Shown in pieces: positions 1 through 14,400 of a DNA stretch of 64,000 nucleotides. The notes below the pieces were generated by a model, which was given only the letters and a program-made list of their open reading frames with translations, did no database searches and had not been told where the DNA came from. The position numbers and the translations under genes were made by a program. This DNA is from Campylorhamphus procurvoides (Eukaryota; Chordata; Aves; Passeriformes; Dendrocolaptidae): contig WBMV01000447.1 of NCBI GenBank assembly GCA_013396655.1, forward strand, positions 446,013 to 510,012, given 5' to 3'. Position 1 is the stretch's first letter. Every line of letters starts with the position of its first letter.

Positions 1-3000
1 TTCTGGTTCTCATTCACACCAAGATTGGAGGTATACCTAGCTATGCCTCTACTAAATAGTAGATGGCCAGGACAAAGCCTCTGGCCCTGCCTAGGGCATA
101 GCCTAGCTCACATCCATATTATTTAGTGCTGTATTTCCCTTAAGATCAGACTGCCCAGGAACTATTCTGTGCTGTTTGTCATCCTGTGGCCTTCAGACAT
201 AATGCTTATTTATGTCTGCAGGGGTTTTTTTCAGTTCATTGTCTTTGGAAGTGACTGTTTATTAGCTTTTGTTTAAAAGTTTCACCTCCACGGTTTTGTT
301 CCCCACAGTTTTTCTAGAAAAATAAAATTTAGTCATACTGAAAGCATGCAGTATTTTAGGGCACAATGCCTGCTGAGATAACATTGAGGGGGTCTGTAGG
401 GAGCAGACTTGAAGCAGTGTTGTCCACTGAGCCCACTGGGGTTAGTGCTTGGTGTGCACTATCCTTGAACTGTGCTAGTTAGCACAGGCCAAGTGTGGCA
501 GGAAGTCAGCTAACAAGCAGTCTGGATGTTCAGAGGTCAAGTGGTCAGCTGTGATGAGTTTACGGAGTCTAACTAAAGCTTTGCCTTAAATTTTATTTAT
601 GTTGGGAAGGCCTGAGGAAAGAAGAACCTGGAGGTCAAGGCTTTAGGCAAAAGCCTATATGCATAGAGATGAATTTTTAAAAAAAAATAAATTATTGGTG
701 TATTGTGGATAGGTATATTTTGCATGCACATCCTGACTGTATTCTTGAAAAAATATCCAAGGAAACAGAATCTGAAAGGTGGGTTTTTTTGGTGTGGTTT
801 TTTTTTTGGTTGGTTGGTTGTTTTTGCTTTTGGGTTTTTTTTGTTGGTTCATATATTTTGTTTATTTTTAATTAGACTGGAGGAGAGTGCATAAAGTGTT
901 CTTACAAAGAGTTGATCCTGGTCATGAAACCCAGTGCTGACTGCATAAGCTATTCAAGCATCTGAAAGAAGGTGACATTGACATAATCACGTGTCATTCG
1001 CTGACGATGAGCATAAAAATATGAAGTGTTTGTGGAACAGGAAAATGAGCTCACAACCTTGATTTATAATTCCAAAGGAAAACAAAATTGGTTGCATTGA
1101 ATCCAGTCATGGTGAGGAAAAAGTAGATTGATTTTCTATTATTGGACTCTAAATAATAAGTAAGGCAAAGTGAATGCTATTTATGGATAGTGTATCTTAT
1201 CCATTATCATCCTCTGCTTTGTATGGAGCACACATCTCAGAGATGTTTTCTTTGACCTCATGAGTAAAGCAATTTTCTGTACTAAAAGGGAAAAAGTTAT
1301 GGTAGTGTATATTTGATGAGGTGTAAAATTTTCACCAAATTGCCTTTAGTTCTGTAACAGTGTTACTAAAAGACAAGGTAATTGCTAATTTTAAGTAAAT
1401 GCTTTAGCATTGGTCTTAGATAGCTTTCTGGCAAGGAATATATGCAATAACCTTATAAGAGGTAAGGACATATCTCAGGTTCTGTGGGATTTATATTGCT
1501 TGGTGCAAACATTTTACAAAGAGTTTGCTTTCTTTTTTCATTGTCAGTAATTTGCGAGTCACCCTACCGGCTGTTGAAAAGCTGAATAAAATCAGGCAAT
1601 AGGTTTTTGCTAAAAAGAATGTTACAGATGATAGAAACATCCCATCTTTCAGACGTGAAGAGCAATATTGTATTTCTTATGATGGCTATCAAAATGTGAA
1701 CTTGTAAAACTTATTGTCAGAAGACCAGAAAACTTTTTTTTGTGTTTTGTTTTTTTTAATTTACAGCATTAATCTTAAGAGTTCAAACAAAAAAACCCCA
1801 GTTTTCCTCTTGCAATTCAACTGACAGAACTTATAAGATTCTGGAAGTGCTAAAAGTTTGCACGAACAAGTTGAGGGAGACTGAGATTGCTCACAAGAGT
1901 CTCCTGCTGAGGCAGTCTGAGCTATGAACGTTCAAAGCCTAGAATAATATTTAAAGGAAGTTTAGTTTTTACTTACCCTGTTCTTTTCTAACTCTCTGCC
2001 AGGGAACAGATTTTGTTAGAAGGCCTGACCTCTTATGGCACTTTTTCCAAGCTGTGTTGTTATGTAGAGGATATTTAATTATGTGTCTAGCTTTTGAGAT
2101 AACACTGATATGCACTTTTTACTTCCTGTGAGGAAATGCTCAGTGCTTTCTGGGATTGGAGTATTTTTTGTGTTTTGTTTTTAACAGAAGTGTTGTTGCT
2201 ATTTGTTGATGTGAGGATTATTCTCTATTAAGGTCAGAGGGACTGAAGATTTTTGACTAGTCTAAGAAATGTGTTGCAAGACCAGTTGGGCAGCCAGGCA
2301 GGCCCCAAAAAAACACTGATTCTAAAATTGAAGTGTCTTATACTTTACTATACTATAACATACAGAAATAAATGGCGTTAAAAAGGAAGCTTATATCTTG
2401 TATAAATGTATTTTACTATATGCACATTATAGAGTACATATACCATATATAGATGTTGATACACTTAAAATGCTACACTAATTGTCACTAAAGATGACTT
2501 ACAGAGTGTCATACATAACGGAAATAGATGGTCATGTTTATTAAACATCAATATGATAAAATTTGAAATGAAGAAATGAAGATGAATCAATTAAGCCACA
2601 AGTCTGGGTCTACTTGAGGAAGTGAACTTGTTCTGTTTTCCCCAAAGTGTTGTGTAAGCATTAGTTCTCACAATACACGGGGAAAAGAAAACAAACAAGT
2701 TGCTCAGGGGATAAAACTGGAGCTATTGTCTGGACAAGGACAATTTGAGTTCTTTGCTTCATTTGAAATATTCCTTAAACCCTCAATCTTTTCCAGTGTC
2801 AAGTGCCTCTGGATTGCCACAAGGTTTGCGATGTTTCTTTTTTTTGTAGCCTGGGAAATAGCTCACTCTGATTCACAGCTTTTTATATGTTTCTATAACT
2901 GCAAGTCATGGTGTGTGACAGTTCATCAGTCACCCTGTCACTTTCTCTTCCAATGGAAAAATGAGGATGGCTCTAAAAAGTATGATGAAAGCTCTGCCAT

Positions 3001-6000
3001 TCAGGGGAACTTTTGCTGTCAGGAAGCTGGAAGAATAAGGAAGCCTTGCCAAAATGCTCGTTATGTCCTAATTCTAATGTCAAAAAACTTTAATCCAAGT
3101 AAAATTAATTTATTGGAGCCATAGATGCAAATTGTGATTTACAGTTTAGCAATGGAACAGAATAGCTCATGTGAAATTCTTGATTTGCATGAGAAATGAA
3201 TCACATCTTCTTTTTTCTTTTTTTCATTCCACTTTTAACTTGCTTGTCTTTCAGGGCTATGGTTTTTCTCTTTCATTACAGCTCCACATTTTATATACCA
3301 CATGTTCAACAGTATTCCTTTCCTTCTCTTTCCCAAGCTCCCCGCCTCTTCAGTGCTGTAGTCTTCTTGAAAATCTCACAGATGAGGTAAAATTGCTTCA
3401 ATCCAATCTTGCCCTGGTCTAGTCGTGAAACGCCCAAAGCAGGGCTCTGACCACTCTATTACAATACAAAACCTGCTTCTTAAAAACAATAGATGCAGAA
3501 GTCCAGGGAGCACTTTTGATATATAAATCACATTCTTCAGTAGAGTGCCTAACTCAGACCTGTAAATAAGCACCAGGAGAGAGTTACTATTTCAGATGTC
3601 ACTCCTCTTTGCTATTTCTTCTGAGTCTGAGCATCATGCGTAAGCATTGCTGTATGATATAAACAACTGTTTGGGTCAAGTTTGGAACTCACAATTCACC
3701 CAAGTCAATGTTCAAGAAATACAAGTAGCTTCCAAATGATGGTCTATTCCATTTCTTGCAGTACCAGAGGCCACATGGTTCTGTGTTCATCACGGCTTTA
3801 CTGATGGTTAGTGGTCTCTCTTCAATGGTTTTGAACTAAAGGCAAAAGGGTCCCAACTGGTCCTGACTATCAAGAAATGTGTCTGAATTGGGATCCTCTG
3901 GAAGAAGTATAATCACTCTAAGTTAAGTAACTTATCTTCTATCAGTGGATTTGTTATATAAAACATTTATATCCTACAGTGTTAGACATCCTCCCTGTGA
4001 ACTATTTCTTTTCCTTTCCTTTTCAAGACAATTCAGAGGTTAAACTACAAAATGTCCTGGTCAAAACCACAAAGAGTTTCAGGTGCAGCCAGGAATGTAA
4101 TGAAAAACAGTTCAATGCCTTAAAAATAGGCTGTTCAGACTTTCCTTTGCTTTCTAACTTCAGAAAAGAGTTGTCAACATTTGGTACACTGTTTGGTTAT
4201 GCAGATGTTGCTTCTATGTAATAATTTGTAAAGAAAGTTAGCATTTGGGTAATGGACCCAATCAGCTTAGCACAGAAATCCTTAAGAACTCCTGTGGGTA
4301 TGAGTTTCAGAAATTCACCTTGTACATATGCCATTCACCAACTCCATTTTTCAAGGGCAAACTTGTATCACCTCTCCTTGCCCAAACCCTTCTTATCTGT
4401 AAATCAGTCTACCATCACTAAAGGTATTCAGTTCATGAGAAGGACTGTAATGACAGAACAACCTTTTAGCCCGCAGCTCATTAAATAATTCAAGGAGGGC
4501 AGATTAACCAAAACCCCAAACAAGCAAAGCTAAATTAAATTAAAAAATATGTGTACAAAAGCTAGCATTTGCAAGCAGATGGTAGGACTCCAGCTGCCAG
4601 GCAACTGGGTACAACATCATGGACTTATGTTAGCACTGAAATTCCTTAACCCCATCAGACAGGCACAGTTTCTCCATCAGGACACAGCTGGAGCACATCT
4701 TGATTTGATCTTTCCTGCCAAGTCCCATGGTCTGGGTGGATGAGCTGCAGCAGAACTGAGTGTAAAAGAAATATTAAGTTCTCATTTGGAGGAAGAAGGA
4801 TAAGCAGCAGATAAGCAGAGCTGTGCCCCACTTTAGCTGCTGTGCTCTACCCACTGCCACCAGGCTCTTCTGGGCACCATCCTTGTAGCAAATAGAAAGG
4901 ATGTGAGAAGAAAGGCTTACTTGGACAATGGCCACTAGCCAGGAAATGCTGGGACTTCTTTTTATATTCAAGTAGAGAAACTGTTTAATAAGACCCTGTG
5001 TCTCCCTAGGGAGGCTTCTCTGTCCCTGGGCAAGGAGAAGAATGGGTTTTGAATCTCAATAACTTCTCGAAGTGCACAAAGGCCTAGTTTCTGAAGGACT
5101 TGTCTGTATTTCCCAACCTGTATCCAAATGCTGTTTCCAGGTCTGTATCCCTGGCTCTCTCTCAGCTGATGTCTGGGCTAATGCAGATCCCAGACCTCAG
5201 CTTTGTGCTTGCACCTGAGGGAAGGAAGTCTGCCTGGGAGCACTGTAGGCTGGAGGCCTCTTCCCTGATGTCTCAGAGTCAGATTTTGTTCATCTTTCAT
5301 GTCCATTGCTTCCCTTTTGGGATGAGACAGACCAAGCAAACCCAAAGAATCCCTGAAATGACCATCTGGAGCTGTGCCCAGCACACCAGCCTTTCCGTGT
5401 CCCTGTGAGTGCTGGTTCAGGATGAAAAAAAAAAAGAGAACTCAGGCCTTTCAACAGGGCATGTATCCAACTGAGCTCACTTCCCCAGAGCACTCACATC
5501 TGAGGGCGGGCAGTGTCTTTGTGGCAGTTTCATAACATGGAATCAGGAATCATAACTACATTCCACCCCGGTCCCAGTTTCAGTACATAAGTCCTCTGAG
5601 GTTCTCCAAGTGCTTGTTCCTCTTTCAGTAATGGAAGCACAACAGTTTTATGTTTCCTCTGCAATAGTTTAACTAGTGAAGAGAATAAAACAAGCATTAC
5701 AAGATTTAGTTGGTAAAAAAAATTAAGATGCCATCTATTTTTTTTAGACAGATTTAAGTGGGCACATTTAGAGAATAGAACCACCCTTAGCACATTTTCA
5801 GAAGATTTTTTTTAATGTTTTGGAAGACTGATTTGTGTACTGCTTATCCATAAAATGCAACAAGCCCTTACACACCATTCCAAAAGAGAGCCCCCACCTG
5901 AAATAGAAAAAAGGAACATAATGTTAATGGAGAAACCCAGTAATATTGCAGGCTGTGATTGGTATTGTTACTGTAAGGGAAGCTTGCACTGGAATATCAC

Positions 6001-9000
6001 ATAGTAAGTATTATTACAGTCACATAAAAATGCTAAGTAAAAAATTATGTCTAATTCATTAATCAGATTTGTGAGATGCTGAGTGCTATTTGAGGCCAAA
6101 TATGAAGTTCTGATCATCTCACAGTTGTGGCCTCTCTGACATTTCAAGGGACATAGCTAGAATATACTTGGAGGATAAGTTTGGATTAAGAGGATTAGGC
6201 ACAATGTAATTATGGTACGTAATTTTCAAGGTTCAGGGGTATACACCAAACCACAGCCTTTCAAAGCCTTAAAAAAACACTGCTGCAAACCTGAAGCTTA
6301 AAGCATTTCTGAAACCTCTCTGTGAACATCCACATTTCTCTCATCCCGATATAAGGCTGCTTATGCTTCCCATCTGCCCTGGCTGACAGCAGGACCAGCA
6401 TTCCTCCAGGAAAGACTGGGGAGTGGTTGGTCTCTTGGCCATATGATCTAACTGAGATGGTTTGTACAGGTCAGGCGCCTCAGGATTGGTTCACAGGGCT
6501 GACAAACACCTTGAGAACCTCCTGAGAAAGTAGGTATGGCTTCCCCTGGACATACAGTTTAGGCTGCCTCTGAGTACTTCCACCTGTTTTTTATGAGCAG
6601 GCAGTAAATCCAGCCCCAAGTTAGGTTAAGTTTACTCCTGCAGGGCAGTACTGACTACTGGAGTAAGATGCAGCTCCCCTCACTATTTTCATGATGTTCA
6701 CACTAGACTCCAAAGTGTCTTATTGCTTCTCTCTCATGTTTAGCACAGCTTTGAATCACACCAGGTGCTTATCAGGTTGCAATATAAATGCAATTGCATG
6801 AGTGCTACTGGAGTTAAGTGGGAGTACAAGCAATATAACTGAAAAATGAGGTTGAATACTGAGGATTCTTCTAATACTTTGCTTTCAGACCATGAATAAC
6901 CTGATTGCCTACATTTTCAAGACAATTTAGTGATCAAGGAAGTCCTCCAAGAACTTCCATTCTATGGTTGTAGGATCACCTTACTTCAAGCATGACTCTG
7001 ATATGTAGGGTTACCATTCTGCACACTGAGTAAGGGAAAGGTTGCACCCAGCTCAGAGGAGGAACAGTGGTGAATGTGGATCATTCTTATTTAATTACCT
7101 TCCTTATCATCCTGACCAGTGTTATTTATTCCAGATGGAGCCAGTTAAGATGCTTCAGACATGAAAAACAACAATAACAATCAGGAGAAACAAGCAAGAA
7201 GTTATGCACAAATTGCACTGAATAAACAAAGAGAACTTCAGTTTTACTTAGAATGTGTAACCTGATGTCTCTGTTTCTCTTGTCTCTATCACAGCATACT
7301 TTTCTGGTCTTCTAAGCACTTCTGCAACTGCAATTCCCAAAAACACCTTTAGGCCACTGGAGCCACATACAGTTTTCTATAAAAGCATAACAGAAGTAAG
7401 AATGAAGCTCAGTGGTCTCTTCTACACCATAATAACAGCAAATTAACCATAGAGGATGGTCCGCATATCTCAGTCTCTGGTAATCCTTCTTGGGAACCAC
7501 CATTTTGTGTCTGTCTCAAAGTCCCTTGTGTCCTTTCCCCAACAGAAAATGTTCAGGGTAAAGAAAGTTTTCCCTCTGGTTCAGTGCCTTGGTGTTGCCA
7601 GGACACAAGTCCATGCAAGCCCATTTTAAGCTCTTTAGGGCTAAGCAGTAATTATCCAGCTTTGCCAGCTGACTGGTTGACTTGCTGCCAGGGGACTGAA
7701 GCAAGGCTTGTGACTTCTAAGCATATTGCCTGACAAGTGACAGAACATGCAGAGGGGATAAGGTACAGCTTAGCACAGTTCAGTGAACAGAAAAAGAAGC
7801 AAAATGGGGCTAAATGGGTGTGGTCAAAACAGATATTTATTCATCTGGAAGCCGTCCGGGTGCAAGCTTCATACGGCAAATGCTGGCATGGAACTATTCA
7901 AAATTTTAAGCAGAGTTTTCTCCCAGCTCCAGTTTGCCAAAAGTATTTCCTTTGTGTATTTTTGTCCCCTGCAGGGGCTTCATATATAGGGAATTGTTCT
8001 TCAGAATCTTTCTTTGGCTTTTATTCCCGCTTAGTGAAATTTCATTCTGAGGAAGACCTATAGTTACAATCCTATCTAATTCAGTTCTCTTCTATCCTCT
8101 ACCCAATCTCCTAAAAGAAAAATTTAACCCTTTTTTAGTTCTTCTACTTGTTTCTTTGAATCCAAAGGGCTCATCGAATATGAAATTTAACTGAGAAAAC
8201 ACAGTTACAGTGAAGCAAAAAATCAAACTAATATTGGTTTGCCTTTGGAGGTACTAAATTAGGGATGCAGCTTAATTTCAGTATCACAGCTTAAATTAAG
8301 GAAGTTTTGAGTTATATTTGAAGCTTCTGTTTGCTCATTGCTCTGCTTGAGCAACAGGAACCTGGATAGGATGGAGTTCTCTGGAGTAAAGTAATTAAGA
8401 ATTAAATTATGAATCAAAAAGTACTGCTCAAACTGTACCTTAATCTTCCTGGCACATGCATGCTTTGCAATCTACTCTGTGGGATATGTTTCAGAGATAA
8501 GCATTAAAATACATAAGGAAATAAATATGCATAGAAATAAATGTATGTGAAGAATGCCAGGCTAAAAATGAGTCTTTTTATAATGTGGGATATTAAGAAG
8601 AATCTGGCTTAATTCTCCAAAAGCAAGAGGCCTCACAGAAGTATAGATGACTTCCCTTTTTAATGAATCTAAAATATTCCTTCTTTCTTACTGTGAAAAG
8701 CCATGATCTCCTAAATAGGGACTAGAGTTCATAGTGATATGAGCTGAGAGCAATGTCTGTGTTCTTCAGTGATGCCAGATCCAGTCCTCACACAAGCAGG
8801 CATCACATGTGGGAACATCTTTCCTACCTTTAGATAGCTACAGGATAGACAGATAAATCACCCATGAATCCTTTATCATCTGTGAAGAACAATCCCCATT
8901 TTGAGGGCTGATTTATTTTATTTTAGATGTCTCCTGTAGGACAAGATGAAATAAACCCTGGAAATGACTCTTTCTCTCTGATATTATAGTTGGAATTTTG

Positions 9001-11280
9001 GATTGTGACTGGAACAGAAATCCTTGTGTGATGGGGTAACCCATCACTGGCTATGGAGCTCCATGGCTGTTTACAAGGCAACAGCATGATAACCTGCTGA
9101 AATGTACTGTATTGGATGTTTTTTTGATAATTAGAACTTGAATTTGTCTATTTGGAGGTGTATGTAATACTGTAGTGAACTATTTACGATATCTGATGCT
9201 TTCAGTTGATTTTCATCAGAACAAATAACTTTTATTCACACTTTTTTTGCTCTGATCTGCACAAAGAATTGGAAATATCGGTTTTCTGGCTCTATCAGAA
9301 AAAAAGCTGAACGTAATCTTTGAACACACAGGTTTCATTTTAAATGGATAACTTCTACACATTTAAATTACAACTAAGATATTAAACAATGTAAGTAAAA
9401 AAATCTTCTGATTTTTCTCTCTCTTTAGAACAGTGACATCAAAAATTAAAAAGACATTGGATATTATTAGTTTCAATTTTTACTGGGTTACTTAAAATGC
9501 AAATTTCTTTATGAGTCCTTAAACCTGAAGGTTTACTGATATCTATTCTTGTCACTAATTAGCTCTCTCTTTTTTGGTCATGCTAATAATAATCCTAGTA
9601 CTATTTCTCACTCTATTTTGTGGGAGTTCCTCTGCATTTTTCTGGGGATCTTCAACAAGCTTTTCAAAAAAAAAAAAAGAGGACTATATGATCCCTTCAT
9701 TTGCTGACCTGTGCCCCTCCCATCCCCCAGCAAATGACTGTTAAATTTCTTGTCCTGTTTCAACCTAATAGGTCAGAGGGACAGAGGTTTCCAAAACAAT
9801 TATACTCCTACCAGATTTGTGGAGACTGACAGCTAGGAAGAGAAGAGAGCTGAACTAAAGCTCTGCTGGTGGGCAAACAAGCAGATCTAGGTCATGATAC
9901 TGATCTGCCCTCAGTGCGCACGTTTTTTTGTCATACTTGGGAAGTCAAAGGGGACTTGGGAAGAATTTGGGCTACTCCAGGATGAGCACATGGGTGCAGA
10001 TGAAAGGAGAAGACCCAAATCAAGGAGTCTTATTTATCTATAATTTGTGTCATTCATGAAGCAATTTCTCTGATTTCTTCGTCTTTTTCCTCCCTAATTT
10101 TCTTTTCTTTGCTTTACCCTCTTTGAATGAACAGATAAGAGCTTTCTAAACTTGAGCAAATAAGCAAACAGACTGAAAACAGAGTCCATTTGGCCTTGGT
10201 TCTCTGCCTCAGAATAAGCTTTTCATGATGTTTTTAAGAAAAGTATGCAGAATTCCAGGAAAAGTGATCCATAATCTCAAAGTTTTAACCTGAACTCCTT
10301 GAACTCAGAAGCAGGGCTGCTATTTCTGTGCCAGATAATGACACACACTGTGTATGCATCACAATTAGTGTTACATTTACTTGCATGTAGAAGCCTCAAA
10401 GAGCATTGTGGCCTCTGAGTTTGATGTTTTGCAAGTGTATATGCACAAGAGAGAGAATGAGACATAAACCAAAAGAAAAAAACATTCAATAAAGTTTTCT
10501 GTGAAGATTACAGATGGTCAGGAACTTTCCACCAAAGCAAATGCCATCACAAAATGCCAATTATCTGAAATGCGAACTCCTTTTGCACAAATGCACTCAT
10601 TTCAACTTATTTTTTCTTTTTTTATGAGATAGAAGGAAGTCCCGGATTTGATCAGCCCTCTGAACCTGTTGCTGTCTGAAGAAGCACCTGCCAAAGGCAC
10701 ATGTCTGTACACAGGGTAAAAACCTCTCTGGAAATTCAAACACTGTGTGCTGAAGCTCTTATGGCCAATCCTGGAAGACTTACCATGACTCTCTGCCCGA
10801 ATGTCCTGCTTGTGGATCAACCCATGTGAGCCTGGTTGTGGGAGTTGCTCCCTGGAAAAGCATGGAGTAAACTACCCACAGTTCCTAAAACAGGCAGAAA
10901 GGCACCTTTGCTCTGGGGCTTGGGCTCTGACTCAAATTGAGATCTCACAGGTAGAGAAATTGCCCACTTTAACGGGGAGATCATGGTGCACCCTGCACTC
11001 TAAGATTGTCTGCTAACCACTGAGTGAAGCCCTTAACCCTGTGAAGTTTTTAGCACTCTACCACAGAACATTATTTACCCCATCTTGGCTGTGAAAATTA
11101 GATATTTTGAAATTTCTACTTTGCTACATCTTGAGGTGATTTGAAGAGCAAAATAAGATTCAAAATTTATATTTTTATTAGTCCTCCTCACATATACAAC
11201 CATGAAACTTATTCCTTAAAAACTCAAAATCTGGTATTGGGGTGGACTGGGTAATTTGCTGAGGAGAGTAGAATCAATAA
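1..11280. other. Non-coding region without a recognisable gene
   Basis: AT-rich sequence with frequent stops in all frames. The longest open frame (about 2726-3124, +) begins at TTG and has no domain, signal peptide or recognisable family; another (7737-8063, +) is equally featureless. Visible structure is limited to a T/G low-complexity tract at 779-850 and an A12 run at 9666-9677. It may be intergenic DNA or an intron of an unseen transcript; sequence alone does not separate these. Confidence 0.7.
779..850. repeat. T/G-rich low-complexity tract
   Basis: About 70 bases made almost only of T and G, with TTGG and TTGGG blocks separated by T runs. The open frames here on both strands (including a Phe/Gly/Trp-rich one) are products of the low complexity and should not be called genes. 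Confidence 0.85.
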
Positions 11281-11422
11281 AATCATAGAATAATTTGGGT
11301 TGGAAAAGACCTCTAAGGTCATCAAGTTCAACCTTTAATCCAGCACTGCCAAGCCCACCACTGAACCATGTTCCTATGTGCCACATCTACGTGTCTTTTA
11401 AATACCTTCAGGGATGGTGACT
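11281..11422 (-). mobile_element. CR1 LINE 3'-end fragment, antisense
   Basis: The plus strand starts with AATCATAGAATAATTTGGGT and continues with the 'ttggaaaagacctctaaggtcat' type of CR1 3' UTR, through 'cagcactgccaagcccacc' to 'aataccttcagggatggtga'. This is the usual reverse-complement reading of an avian CR1 3' terminus. It is strongly 5'-truncated and keeps only about 140 bases, with no coding part left. Confidence 0.85.
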
Positions 11423-14400
11423 GGGATTGGTGGGACTAACACAATCTTCCAATAAAATGCTGCCGAACTAACTTTTATACTATTGTTCTTTTATAGGAGT
11501 ACTTACAATAATTTTAAACATTAAAACTTGGGGTTTGTTTCATAAATGGAAATAAATTGTTTTTTCATACAGTTTCATATATTGTAATTACTTCAGCTGT
11601 CACAGCCTTTTATGTTTTGAACCACAAACTGTAAGGCAGATCGTTGTGTTTGGACTGATGGACACTCAGACTTGCAGTGAACCAAAGGAGACAGTGTGAT
11701 GAATGGGTTTCTGACCTCATAATGTACATCTTCTGAATTAGAAAAGAAGGCCTAAGGCAAAATTATGCATGTAGATCATTGCAGCAGCTAATTCCTTTAG
11801 TGGGGAGAGCTATAGGAAAAATGATGCTGTATGCAATTCAACCCAAAGACAGTGATCCTTATATAATTATACTCTATAAATAATGTTTCCAAATACAATT
11901 GTGTACGTTCCAGATGTTCTGTGTTGTGGCTTTTCCACCCAGAGCTACAGGAAGATGAGAAGTGGTACCTCAGCAGCCGTTCTGGCCAAAGGCATTTTGC
12001 TGTGTGGTGTTGCTGCAGGGTGAACCTTCTGTGGCTCCTGGGAGAGCTGCTCAACACCACCTTTTAGAGATGAATTCTATGTTCTCTCTGGAAACAGCTA
12101 TATTTGAATTAGGGGACTTCTTTGTGACCTCTTATTCAGCCACACACGGGGAGTGTCTGAGTTGCCTTTAACACAGGTGAAGAACGGGGGGAAGGGGACT
12201 GTCAAAGCCACACCTCTTCCTCTCACATAACCTAAAGGGACAATCAGAATCCAGTCATCACCGAGATATTGTTATTTCCCCCCAAAAGAATCCTTTTCAC
12301 TCAAGCACGTTTTGATTATCTATTGCTCCTCCTAAATATACTGTGTATTGTAATCTACTTGTGTATATATATAAGCATACTGTGTTTAAAATAAGATTGC
12401 ATGATCTAAAACCTAGCTCACATATTCATTGAGCAATTCTGGAGTCTAAGGAAATCCTGTGTACAACCAAACAGAAAATTGAAAGGTAACAAAAAGAAGA
12501 AAGTCCAAGTACTATTACCAGTCTTTGGTTACCATTTTGGCCAAGAAGCTGAAACTGATGTATTTAGATCTAGCAACAGAGGTACCCTGAATACACAACA
12601 GCTATCTCCACATCATGCACACCAAACTATGCTAAAAGAGCATGAAAGCTTTGGACCCAAACTCTACAAAGTTAGAAAATGCCAGGAAAAAAAATGCACA
12701 GGCAACCTTAATTTCCCCCCTTTGTACAGACAGTCTTTATCTATTGGTTCCCCAGCTATTTTTCCTCCAAAAAATTTCTGCCTTAATCTGCACAAAGAGG
12801 AAGAGTGCTGATTGTTCAAGAGCTGCTCCTCAGCAGTTTGTTTTATCCTGCTTTAGCCTTCAGCCTTTGGCCTGGTTTACTGGCACTGGAATTAGGGAAC
12901 AGTTGTCCAAAGCTTCCTGTGGAGTCAGGGGAGAGACATTAGTGCTTCCTCAGAGTTTTTCAGTTTGTTGTAGAATCTGAGTTACTTTCTGGAAGCATAT
13001 CTTTCTCTCCTTTCTGCAGCAGGGAGCCTAGAGTGAATAAGTGCTTGTGTAATGAACTTTGAGTATTTGTTTAGGTAAAATAAAGCTGGTTCATAACCCT
13101 TGTTTACAGAACCTTGTTCTGCTCTTTTTTCCCAAACAGTATTAAATTTCCCTATGTGATTTGTCATGACACATGTTGCTTCAGTGTCTGAATGTTTTGA
13201 AAATTTAAACTTTTTTTAAGGTACTCTAAAATGAGAGGATAACACAACTCCCACCTGTCTATTGAGAGCTGAGACCCTGAGTAAACATTAAGAAAACTCC
13301 CTGTCAATTTTGACTTCAGTGTATGCGCATTATTATATAGATTAAGAGAGAGTTCTCATTTCCTTTGGCGGTAGCTCTCTGTTGACACATGATGTCCCCA
13401 TCATCTGACATGATTCAAGACAAGCCCAGAAAAATGCTCTTTGTGAGGCCCTGTGAGTGGCCTGGTATAGACGACCTACCCAGGACCTTTCAGGGTTCTG
13501 TCTCCTGGAAAGGGCAGTTTCCTTCTCTACAGCAGCATTCCATCAGCTGAACTGCACAACTGTCTTCTTCTTCCCTTGTCTCATTCATCGCTTGCTTTAC
13601 AATTTCTGTTAGTTCAGGTGTTCCTGCTCCAGGTCTCCCTTCCCCTTGGCTGCCTTCTCTTCTCCAGCTACTTCAGTCTGAGCTTTCATTCTCCTGAGCC
13701 TCATCAGGGACCTTCTCTTCCTCAGACACCTCAGTACAGTGCAAGAGTCTCCCAGGAATAGCTCTTTAAGGAATCTTCTTAAGGAAGTTGTCTTGCCATT
13801 AAATAACCATCTTGGCATTAAATAACCATCTTGGCTCCTGTTTGAAGTTACATCTGAAAGGTTAGCATATCCAGCAGTGCACAGATCAGTTCCAGCACTG
13901 TGTTGGGATTCTGATTCAGATAAATTATCTTCCACTTCCAGTCACATTCTTGTCACGTTTTGGCTTTGCTTATAGGCTTCTCCTCCAAAAAAAGGCCTGA
14001 CCTCATTAAAATATTGGCCCTATGGGCACTGTGTCATGTTATTACTGCTATTACTTAATGTTTACCGCAGGGGAAAAGAGTATGCCAACCTTCAAAGTTC
14101 AGAGGTAGAATGAAACATGACTGCCAACTTTCCTACGTTTCAGGTTTTCCATATCAACATGTTGACCCAAGTCTGAATGTTTTGAAAATTTAGAGGCCAG
14201 AAAGTCTGGAGTCCACTTTTGGATTTTCATTTAATCCCGGGTTTCTTGGATTCAAACACATAGAATTCCTGATTAGGCTGAGTTTGGACATAGTGCCAAT
14301 AAAACACTTACTTTAACTAGAAATGTTTAGATCACTCACTCTAAGAGTGTAACAATGAAGTTAAAAGCTTTGTTAAACAGAAATCAGGAGGTAGAGTTAA

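Noticed and set aside
2726..3124. A 132-codon plus-strand open frame
   Set aside because: It opens at TTG rather than ATG, has no family features, and no splice or promoter context supports it.
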